Source of the DNA: Alitta virens
Lineage: Eukaryota > Annelida > Polychaeta > Phyllodocida > Nereididae
DNA: 64,000 nt
Reading direction: 5' to 3'
Assembly: GCA_932294295.1 (NCBI GenBank)
Contig: OW028573.1
Location: 59,001,829 to 59,065,828 of the forward strand
Shown here in pieces: positions 28,001 to 40,000 of this stretch (its first letter is position 1; each line of letters starts with the position of its first letter). Both the position numbers and the translations under genes were made by a program. Below the pieces are notes generated by a model. It had not been told where the DNA came from. It searched no databases and worked only from the letters and a program-made list of their open reading frames with translations.

Positions 28001-31000
28001 AATGAAAGTTCCACAGCACGTTATTGGGTTTGAAAGGTCTGTTTCATGGACTATTCTGACAAATTGCTGTTAAGACATTTTTGTTGAAATCGCTGGTCTT
28101 AATGACCAATCAGTTTTATATTTGAGATAAATTATAATTATTGCAAGCAGATTACCACTAAATTTAATGGGTTCAATGGTGGGGCATTCTTGATGGTGGT
28201 CTTAACATCTGTGTACTATACTAGAACACTTTTGTTTATGAAAGTTTTGGAGGGGTAAGTAAAGTACAGCGGGAATGAGAGTGGCTTGGGCCATTGCTCA
28301 GGAGTCATTTGAGAACTGAGCTGTATCAATAATTGAAGGGCGGACCTGACCTCTTGACACTTGTCACATTATGATTGACACCAGGTGTCAGGCAAGGTGC
28401 AATTTTGATGAATGTAATTCATTGTTCTTGAGAGGAGTCACTAAAGCATTCAGACAGTATCCTCAGAGCTGCCTCCAAACTGCGAACTGATTACAATAGG
28501 CGCAAATATGCCACAGCAAACTAATGGTCATGTATGGGTAATTTATCTGTACAATGAGAAATGTTATCGGTTCAATCACCCCGAGGTCCAATGTCAGTTG
28601 ATTGTAAAGAAGAGGTTGGCCCGAGTGGCTTGCCCTTGGAACTCAATATAGAGGAGATATTGTGTGGGGAGAAGGAATATGGGTAAATTTATATTAGTTA
28701 ATTGAATGCGGACTGCCGAGAAAACAGCAAAGCAGAGGCAGTTTCGCTTTAATTTGGTTTTTTTTGTCGACAAATGGTTATCGGTTTAGAGTAAAAGGTG
28801 CTCAATATTCTCTTGTGTTGACTGAGATTCGTTTCAGTAACATAAGGTAACCATAAGTTCACTATGTCTTCTTATGCACTTGTAAAAGGAAGATGACCAC
28901 TGTCGACTGCCCACCACAACACAGGACACCTCCATGTTGCCCCACTCGGCCAAATTCCACAGGTGTCGCTTCCATCGATTTTATGGCTCAGCTCTCCTCT
29001 GCACGTGCTCTGTGTGCAGTTATGTTGCCTCCCTTGATGAAGAAACTTCTTGTGCCTCAAAAAATGTTTGCATTTGAGAACTTTCTCAGTTAACTTAAGA
29101 CTGAATTTTCAACAGTGTTGGTTGATTCAAATTGGAGGAGATCTTGCCTAATGCATATTATTTACGTTAACATAAAGTAAATGAATTTAATATATAAATG
29201 CATTGACGTTTTCCAAAAATCGCAGGTCAGCCTAATCTAATTTTTGTAATAACGCTCTAACAAATTCAAACCAAGTAGGGTAAGTTCCCCATCAAGACTA
29301 AATTTACCCTCAGATAATCAAGATTGACGTCTTTCTGATATTACTCCTTGTATTATCTTCTCTTTGCAGTACAAACATTTGTCACTCTACTGTTGTTGAC
29401 TATACCCACAAGGTGGCGTGCAGTATTGATCGGGGTGACCTTGGCTGATCAATTTATTAGAGAGACTTTTATTGGATTGGGACACAGTAAGTCAGTAGCA
29501 TTGCCTAAGGACCAAATAACTCAGCAAAATATCTTGTAATGTACAGAATAATTGAAAAGCTGTTATCGAGGAATGGCATGACCTTGAGAATGAGTGGAGT
29601 TCAAGGTCATTTGAAGGGGACCCAAGGTCACCTTGAGGGGAACTCATTTCCTGCCAACTTCTTATCTCTGCCTACCACACAACATTCATAAACCCGAGAT
29701 GATCAGGGGAGCATTTCAAAGGATAATCCCATCACCCCACAGCAGATATCATACCGGAAGGGGTGCAACCTCCCGGAAGTGTCTCCTCACCCCTGACCCC
29801 TTTGTGGCCCTTTCTACCTCCTAGTGCCCCATTGTCAGGGGTGTTTGGCTGCATGGCCACTTCTTAAAGTCTTGCACAGCCTCCCAGAGGTAGCCCACCC
29901 AGCCTAATACTCCCTGAATGCAAAAATCCATCTGGCTAATTGCCTTAGTGTGCACAATTAGATCAGACTGGACCGATAAAGCGCCCATGAGTGATTGAGT
30001 TGAGGTTGGGAAGTGACAAACACAGAAGGCAATATGCTATGGATGGGCCTGCTCCAGTGTGCTCTGTCGCCACTTGTTGCTAACCATCTATCACTTAGAA
30101 ATAATGAAGCGATGATTGGGAATTCACTTTGCCTCTAATGAGCGAGTGTTCATCATGTTTTCACATAAAACGTAATGGATTCCTATGGAATTACTTTGTG
30201 TAATAGCAGGCGAATTAGGGTTGCAGGACACGGAGGGCCAAGTGTCCTAGCAATGTGTAAATTGATTGTCCTTTTATTCATTCATCTCACATTCCCCTCT
30301 CACATTCTCCTCCAATGATAGACTAGTGAATAAGGCATTCATCTGCCTGGCCAAATATTGTGCTATAAAACGCCGCCAGTTGTATGAGTTAGAGCAAAAG
30401 CAGTTTTTTTGGACGCAGTCAAAACATATCTAGGAGTTATATGGCGGCGGAATTGAAACGCCATGATGTAATCAGGGAGCATGAATGTTTCTATTATGTG
30501 GGATCCCCGGGGAGCAGCCAGTTTTGCTCTGATACTGACAGCAACTCCATAGCGCATTCTGGTGGCCCTGGCTAAGCGAATTCTTCAATCATTAAATGCA
30601 AACACAGAATGAGAGATAATTAAAATTTATGGAAATTTAAGCTCGCGTACTTCACAAGTATTTTAATACTGGCAAACGGGTTTTGTCTTTTCCTTTAGGA
30701 CATCGCTTGCATTTAAAGGCTGCCTGAACCTTAACATGGGTCTTCCAGTCAAGCAAGTCAATTAAGACGACTGCAGTCTGATGTAGATTCTTATGTTTCA
30801 TAGTCTGCACTCAGAAACATGAATTAAATTTGGGTGAACGAGAAAGGGTACATGCAATGGGAATCAGACTTACAGCGCCCTGCACTGGATGTGAAGGCTG
30901 ATATTTGGCTGACAAAATAACGTAGCAGGTTGATGTTTTTCTAATAATGAAGGGCGTTCATCTAGCAACTGGTTGAGCCGGTGTTCTATGTCATTGATAC

Positions 31001-34000
31001 GGGCAGCAGGCATTGTGAAAGAGGCGTTTCCATCTGTTATATAAGGGAGCAATTGAGGCAGACTGGTTTAGGCTGCTGGTTCTTGTTTGCTGATGACCTC
31101 TGACCCAGAGCAGGGTGCACCCTCCGCCCCGCCATATCATGGCCATATCAAGGCCCTATCAAGCGCTCTGATAGCCCCATCGCCTAGCCCCCGTGGAATC
31201 GATTTTAATTGAGGCGTGTGAATATTTGATGTTGGGCTGGCTGAGGGACAGGGCGCTGGGTAGAGAGGGTTCATGGTCCATGACAAGGTCAACCATCAGC
31301 AGCAGAGCTGCATCAGGTTCTCAGATGGCCAAAGTCATTGATGGAACAGCAGCAGCCCCAGCAGCACCACCACCAGCAGCAGCAGCAAGATGATAGCAAG
31401 CTGCCACCCCGCCCTGGGGTAGCGAGTGCACAGGTTCACCCCCACTGTTCCCTCGGCTGCTGCCATAAATCAAGGATTTTTCAACGTACACTTGGTGCCA
31501 TGAATGTTTCATGAGCAGGGAGCTAGCTGCAGGCGTGGTTCGGGTTATGCCGGTTGTTATGTGACAGTCCCCCTCCAACTGCTCTTCCGTTCCTTCCAAA
31601 ACCCAACTTTGGTTTCGTTCCTCTCAACAAAAGCAAATTGACCCAGAAGAACTCATCTCTCATTTCAATAATAAATCACTCAGGTGGATGTCGTTGTGTT
31701 GCCTGGCTCATAATTCCCAATGCAGCTAATATGCCAGTAGAATTTTCTCATAATCTTTTTAATTTGCAGCAAGATTACATGGATGCCTTTATTTGTGGTG
31801 GAATTTAGACGACCAATTTGCATGGATATTTTGGCTCTGTTGATTCTGGTAATAACCTGTGCTCTGGGCGGGCGATAATAAGAGCCGCAGAGGGCCTGGC
31901 AGGCAGAGCAAAAGGTGTGAGGTCATAAAACAGTGCGCTGTGACCTATGAGTCATAAAGTCTTTGATGAGGTCCCCACTACAAGAGTAATGGTAACTGTG
32001 CAGCATCTGGCTGCTGCTGGACAACAACAGCATCAGCATCACTAGGTGCAGCAGCAGCAGCATCTGCAGCAGAAGGTCATCAACATAATTGTCATCATTA
32101 TGGACCCCTCTAATTACACATTTTTCATACGGGAAGCTAGTGCATGGTAGACAAATCGGTATTTGATGCATAATATGAGAGTTTAATGAAAGGAAGTGTC
32201 GCAACGTGTGGAGCAGAGCGGGCGTAGTGTATAAAATGCTATTTTGCATAACACATTCAGCGGTAGATGTAGCTCAAACTAGTGTCCACCCCAATTTTTA
32301 AAATGACAATCAGAACCGGAAGTAGAGGAAAGTAGAACAGAGGTGCAGAGGAAGTAGTTCTTTAGCCAAATGAGAAGCAGTCCAGAAGACAGGGGCGGAC
32401 CAGAAGGCAGGGTGAGCAACTTGAGAACACAGAGGTTTTGGCTTGCGTTCATAGAACTCCATGCCAATGACATGTGGTCCTCGCAGGGCCAGTGTGTTGA
32501 CGAATGAAGTCAGCCTTATCAGAGAAGAGTTTGTCACAACAGGAAGCCTATTTCCAATTAATAAGCAGGAAAGAGATTGGTAACTTGAGACTTGTTAGTA
32601 AGACCAAGTAGACAGAGGGCCTAAGGACCGCGCCAGAGCAGCGCTCGGGTCGTGGGGGGCTCTGCCGTTTTGTCTTGATTATTCGAGATGGCAAGTTGAC
32701 GAGAAGGTCACTGGTTGCCCCAGCGATCTTATTAATGAAAGCTGCTACTTATCATGCCTGAGCATCCGCATCCCTCCTGCTTCCTCTTGCATTCATATCC
32801 ATCTCTTGCCTCCTCATCCCTTGAGTTGATGTCTATTTCCTCCCGCTCATCGGCTCATCTCCCATCACTAGCTGCTTCATCTCTCTCACTTTTTTTCACT
32901 TGTTATCTTGGGATTACACATTGGTTTTACTGTTCTTTAGTCTCTGCTTCATCTTTAACAGGTTATAAAATCTTCAGTCATCTGATGAATTTGCCATCCT
33001 TTAAAAACTTGAATGATGTGCACGGGCTGATATTTATCTTTGGGAAGCGATTTCAGTAACACAAAAAATACTTCTTTGCAGTCTTTTGACCCAAGCAATA
33101 TTTGTCAGAATGAATGGAATTCCTGTCTGCATGTGTGGTCTGGTAGGCGTAAATGACTGTGAAAAAAGGGAGCCAAATTGTGGTGTATTTCACTGATTCT
33201 TCTCCACAATTTACTTGCGATTTTTAGTCGTTATGCCAAGCATGATAGCCTACGGTATTGTGGGAAGAGACTTGCTAGTATGGTTGTGCTGTCTGTTTAT
33301 TGTGCATTCAACATGTCTCACTTGGCCAAATCCCACTGCACGTGATTTTCATATCTGTTGATTGGCCGTATTATACTCGAGTTTCACCTTGACCACTGGT
33401 CAGACTGACCGTGGGCAAGCATGGTGGCTCTCCTCATCCCATTAAGGTCAGTGGACCAACACAGGCATGCAAGTTGTCCTTCTGTTCCATAAACCCAATT
33501 GCTTTATCACCAGAATCCCTTCCATTGTGTGCTTGACACAGCCCTGCACGAACTGGGTTCTCTTCTCTGATTTAGGGTGATGTGCCTTCATGGACCTGGC
33601 ATGCAGGAATTCATGGTGTAATATATTACTAAAGCTGCTGTTGCTGATGTTGTTGCTGCTGTTGAGGTTTTGTGCAGGTTTTATCAGGCTCTGGGTTTCA
33701 CCTCTGTCATTATCAAACCAGCCTGCAATATTCCGCCACACAGTGAGGTTAATACAGAAGCGATCTGAAATTTTACTCTTCAGTTCAAGTTCATCCCAAT
33801 TCATTTCATGTTACCACGAAACTTCAAAGAGATTCCATCCGTGATGCTATTACAGGAAAGGCAGTTGTGACGCTGCTGATAGAAAAAGGTAGCCCAGGCA
33901 GATTATATATTCAGGCAGGTTATCGCAGCTTTGTTTTTCTCTTTAAAACAAGCAGCATTCAGTACCAGTCTGGCCCTTGGAGGACTCAAGTCAATAAGGA

Positions 34001-37000
34001 AACTGAGGCAAACAATGACCCATTCGATTTGCTATGAATGATGTAAGGACGAATTCATTTATTCTTGTCACACGGTTATTTCTACAAACAAGACTGCAAG
34101 CAGGAATAAGCCAGTCGTGTAATTGCTCTGTTGGAAAAGGTCAGGGTGAGAGGAAAGCAGTATTACTGTTGCTGAATTATTTCTCATGCTCTTTCAGTGG
34201 GCTGCTCTGTGACATGGAGTCTCACAAGGTGCTCTTGTTTTGTCTGCATGTTTTTGTACAGACGGTCTACACTGCTCTGTGGACTCAATGTGTGCACAGC
34301 GTGTGTGGAGCGGAGTCTGCCGAGTATCATCTTGCCCAAGGGACGTATTACTCTGCCAAGCATTTGCTGGGCTTGGTCAAGCTTGATTCTGTGTGCTTAG
34401 TTGCCCATCATTTTCAAATCATATTTGCCGTGGTGAGAGAGCTGCAAATTGCGAAAGCAGGCCGCCATTGCCCTACTATGCTTTATTGACCCCATTTCGT
34501 GTAAATAACTTCTCTTCTCATTTGGTAGTGACACCCGTGTTCCCCCTCCCCTCTGTACTCTTCGTTTGGGAAATCTGGGTTGGCTTGCTCTTCCATTGGT
34601 GGTTAACTGCATGGCTGAATGCTTGTGGCTGCTTTGATCTGACTGATACAATAGAGCCCTACCTTACATGACACACCATAGACGGCTGCTGAGGCTGCTT
34701 GATTGCCTCTCTTTGAGGATGCTTGGCTGCATGTCACCACTGATGGCTTGTAGCTATCTTCAGCATTTCACTCTCTTTACCTAATATCGCTCGGTGTTGG
34801 CCATTATCGGTTGGCGCACGCGCACTCGGCTCAACTGACCCAAGTGCCTCGCTTAATGGACTGTGCAAATCAAGTGAACTCGTGTCACCTCCACTGACAC
34901 TCTTACCCTACCCTCCTTCAATTATACCTTTAGCTAAAATGCCACAATGAAGTTAGTCCTCCAGTAATGTATGCTGCCTTTGTAACTCTGTATAAACCAT
35001 TTTCTTTTCAGCAAACGGTAGCTTCCTGAAATACTGTCAACTCACTGCATACATTGCTTGGATGTTTGATTGCAGACTCAGCCCTACTGTGACCTATGCA
35101 CCATTTCACTATTGCCATGTATCGACGTTGCTGCCTTTTCCCATCTAGCAAATGGGTACAGAGATCTGTAATCACGATAGACCAGCCAAAGTCATCTGTG
35201 AGCCTGATTCAGTGGTTCTGTTATTAATTCCCATGTTGTTGTGTGTCATGATATTATACTGCTTGTCTCTGCGAATTGACACTTATAGGGATGGGATGAC
35301 AAGTTGCATCTTCATCTTCTAATTCTCGCTTAAGTACTTAATAGCCTATTTCTAATGGTCCCTTCAATGTCTCTTGCGTTACAAAGCACACATCTGGGTT
35401 ACGATCAGCCAAAAGCTTTAGCGGAACCATCCAGATTGACAGTGTTCTATTATTACAGTGTGGGACATGATGTCAACCTGGCTGACCCCTTTGAATGCAT
35501 TGTCAGTGGAGCTGAAGAGAAGATCTTTTGGTGGCAGCTCAACCCAACCTCGAAGCTCCATTAAAGCCATGACTAAAACTGGGCCAGCTTTACAAAGCTG
35601 TTCTGTGGGGCTGGCCCATTGATAATGCGTTTTTATGGTTGTTTTATGGGATGCAGTTAAGAAGGCCGCAGTCTAAATGTTTCCTATCGTAAAGGACACA
35701 AAGCAGCCTTATTAATTGACTGCAGGAGAACTGCAAGGGAATAAAAAGGGCTGAGTTATCAGAGATGACGATTTGGGACACGCCATCCAGTCTCTGTCCT
35801 CTTCACATTTCAATCACGATCTGTGTGACCCTAATGGCCATAACGCAAAATGAAAACTGCTGAGATTGTCATTTTGCTTGCTGTTGATGGGCTAATGTAT
35901 TGCCTGATTGACCATCGTAAAATGTACCAATACAAACAAATTTGTTTTAGAATACGCACAGGCAAAAAGGAATATATTCTTTGAGTAGTTTGACCCGGAT
36001 GGCCATACCCAAAATGAGAACTCCCTACATAGAGGATTGTCAATTGGTTTGACAAGAAATGAATGGTGGACATCTGTATAGAATGTATTGTATAACAGCC
36101 AAAGTCTTCAAATGTAAAAGTACAAAAGTTTATTAAAAAAATGATGTACTTGCACGGATAAACTGTACATTACATTGGTGATATTTCTGGATCTATACAT
36201 CTACTGGTGTGCAGTACATACAGAGCATGCTCACTTGTAGTTGAGTTGTTGGGCAGCCACACTTTTTTGCCATATGTAGCTATTTACTGTCCTATGTAGA
36301 AACAATATTCTCTATTCTGTCAACTGTATGAGAAGAAACAGACCATAAGTGTTGGAGGTACGTACATGGGAATAGATGTTGCAGTATCTCATGAATTATG
36401 ATTCTTGGGACAGTTATGTTTCTTGTTGACTCATAAAGCTGCAGTAATGGTTTTGTAAGGAGATGATTATTCGCTGCACTGCAGGAAATTGGATGAGATC
36501 GATGGATGGATGGAAAAATATGCATGCTGTGTGGGTGAAGAAAACCAGTCCTCTGACAGGTTTGGTGGCGGTTTTTGCATTTATTTCAAACCCACCAAGA
36601 AACAGAGTATGAGAGAGAAACATTTTGAATGTTTGACTATCATATCTATAAAGAGAAATAATACATTGGTTAAGAGAATGATAGTTAATTATTGTGAGTG
36701 TTTGAGAAAGAAATGCCACAAAAAATGAATAAAGAGATGCGGAAACAAAGACAAAGACAACATCACAAATAGTTTTATTCAAAGACAGAAATGCTACATA
36801 AACGCATAACGTTAAATGTGAGACATGTAATAGGCATTTGCGTCGCAGTGGAAGAATATTGTATTGTGTACATGACTCATGTCTGTTATGCAACACATAG
36901 CTTATATAGCTGAACTTCCTGCTGTGCATTATTCAACATCAATATTTCATGCCTGGAGTGTTCATTACATCAATAATTGCCTTTGCTCATATGTTAACCG

Positions 37001-40000
37001 TGTTACCATTACTCAAGGCAATGCTGTTGCGATCAGGGAAACTAGCTTTGAAGCACTTTTCACTGTCTCAAATGGCCAATAGTTATGTACTGACTGCATA
37101 GAGAGGGTTTGGAGGACACCCCATCATGTCAGAAGTCATTGGGACAGGTCATTAGCATAGTGATCCTTGTAAAATCCAGCAAGTCACCCTCTCAGCCCCC
37201 TGTGCAATTACCTTAACAAATTATACATGCACTTGGAATAAATTATCCAACATTGTGGTGAAGGTCATTGACTATGCATGAGTGGACAGGCTTTGGTCAA
37301 AGAGTGTCCTCAGCAAAGACTAATGGGCGCCTAAAAACCTCTGGTTACAAAGGACAAGCTTCAGGAACATGGATGGTCAAAGATAAGAACATGCACAAGG
37401 CCCAGATAAAATATCTCATTAATACAACGATTTGGCTGCTGGCCATGAGGTGTCAGTACAAGACGAAGTGCAACTGTGTTGATATCAAGTGATATCTAGA
37501 TGATATGCAAAAGAAAAAAACACACAAAGAAAAGGCCACAGTGTGAGGTCGGGCATGATTGAGAAGTTAAGGTAGCACAGCAGTTGACGGTGAAAGTGAA
37601 AGACCTTGTAGTACAACTTACTAACAAAACGCTACAGCTCGTGTATGACAGCCCTTGAGACATTTGATGTTGATTTTTGTTTTTCTTTTTTCAGGGACAC
37701 GAAGACTGCAAGCAAGATGATACAACGCACGTAAGTATGACATAAAGTTTCCATACATGATGTTCATGTACATCATTGTCTGATCTGAGGCTGAAGTTCT
37801 ATGGACACATATCATGTCAACATCCTATCTTTTTCATAGTCCATACTATACTTGAGATATCATGGACCTTCCTTTCTGAATCTCTCTCAAACTACAGCAT
37901 CAACTGGGTAAAAAGGGAATACAAACAGAGCATTTTACTGTTGTTAAAATTTCCGTCATGCTATCTGGGATATTACCCGTGAAGTACCAATGTTGCATCA
38001 AGCTGAATTTCAAGACATCGCTTTATTTCACCATAGTGCAGACACATTGCAGACACATTGCAGACACTGCTCTATGTTACTGCCCTGCACCACGGTATCT
38101 GCCATTGGCCTGCTTTCTTACACGGCTTCTGTATTGTTGCGCTTTTGTGCTGGAACTATTTATCTTCCTAAAGGGCGTAGCTGCGCAATTTTCGGGGGAA
38201 TCCCCCGGTCACGTGATTACTTCAGGGATTTCCCTTGCTTTAATCCCTTAGTACGGCACGACAGAGAATAATGACGTTCTGTCTGCAACACTTCTCTTTA
38301 TATTGTCGTGATTGCAGCCTAGCACTTTGAAATTGTGCTGTTGTAGGATGCATGTTAGGGATTTGTACCTCCCATAAAATGCTGTACTCATTGTCTGGCA
38401 ATGTCTGGTACTAACGCCATTTAAGTATACATTCGCGGTTATAGAGAATAGTTGTGTGTATTGTTTAAACTGAAACTGAGGTCAAATTGACATCAGTTTG
38501 TCTTCGTTCATGTCAGTATCCATATCCTGTATTACTTGATCAGAGAAATTCTATCTTCAGCTTTGTCTAGATGGTACTGATTGAATACCAGTGCACTTCC
38601 ATGACCAGATGGAATACTAGGATGACCTCAATCAAAAAAATTTTCTCTGAAACACTCACTTCATAAACTTAGATAATTAATGCAATTATTGACTAATCTA
38701 ATGTTGTAACAGCTACAGACAATAACTTTGGTTAAAAATAGTTGTGAGTTTTCTTGGAAATCGTGTCAGCATTGTTTGGTGTTTCTGGCATGCCAGAAGT
38801 TGGTGAATGGTTCTTTCGCAGGAGGTTTTTCATCTGTAGCCCAGTAGTGGCCCAGGGCGTCGCCAGTCTTTCTGTCTTGTCCTCCTGCTTAATTACCAAA
38901 ATACAGAAGTCGCCACGACTGCCTATAATGGCATTAGTTGGCGATCCGCGCTCGCAATGATTTGACCTTCAATGTAATCAGGGAATTGCTAAGACCTGTA
39001 GGCCCTTGGTAATTTCTTTAGGGCAGGCAGGCTGAGCGGGTCTCCTGTCTCCTCTTACTCCCCTTGCTCGATCATCGCTGTCAATTTGACCAAGGAAGAC
39101 CTCCTCCCCTCTCCCCTCATCTTTCACCCTTGGCGGATCCCAGGGCCACCGGCTACACTGGGGACAACCTGAACAAACCAAGAACACTTCATGAAGAATA
39201 GTATCACAGTTTCAAATGTAATTCTTGGGTAAGAGTAAGGTGTATAGCAGGGTCCCACTTTAAGACCTGTACCACAGATGAGCATCATGGGTATGTACAT
39301 TATAAGCAACTATATAACTACATACATGCACTAAAATACAGTGTACATAGCCTGTGTTGGTTAACTGGCAGTCGTATGATGCTTCAACAAAGTTTTCATA
39401 TGAAAATTATTAAGCAAAAAATCCCCCTTAAACGTGATCAATAGAATAGAAAACAATAAAGACAGTTTTGCAGAAATTTTATTTTCAACATTTCCTCTTA
39501 CCTGCAAAACGTTTTTGTACTTTCACCAGTAATTTGCTAAAGCTAAATATTCCCATAGATCGCAGCCTGGAGGCCACACATTTTAAGTGAGGACAGCTGA
39601 CATAATTGGTTAGGGCCAAGTTGCCAGTATTGTCCAAGGGCTCTAACGTATTCTTGGCTAAGGTCTCGCAACACTCCAGCTACTCTGATATTCATTAAGG
39701 CCATTGACCTTTTCACAACTTTCTACCTATCGTTTTCTGACCTTTCCAAGAGTCTTCCTAATCGGATACTGACCAATACGCTGACCATTCTCTTTCTTGT
39801 CATTGATATTGCTGTCTGCCATAATTTAATTTTGCAGCACGGCCTTATTGCCCAGCCCAGCATGTACTTAGACGTGCTCCTTTGGGTCAGGGATGAATGG
39901 CGAGGGCAGTTGGTGTTTGGGGAGTGCGCTATTCTCTTCACCACTTAAAGCATTCTCTCATACTTCGCCCTATTTTTGTAAACTCATCTTTCAAGTGTCA

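Larger units (their letters stand above)
26112..37694 (+). other. Distal part of WDR64 intron 7
   Basis: About 11.6 kb with no recognisable exon. Composition is mixed and little of it is simple repeat. The sequence contains many homeodomain-type TAATTA/TTAATTG cores, E-boxes and short CAG-rich patches (31347-31390, 32047-32073), and it looks like developmental enhancer DNA. Conservation cannot be tested here. The open frame at 36929-36414 on the minus strand has no coding features. Confidence 0.45.

Noticed and set aside
31193..31393. Open frame ending in an alanine/proline-rich run
   Set aside because: It is produced by a CAG/CCA-rich simple repeat, with no family resemblance or splice support.
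36414..36929. 171-codon minus-strand open frame
   Set aside because: AT-rich, composition like noncoding sequence, no domain and no exon borders.
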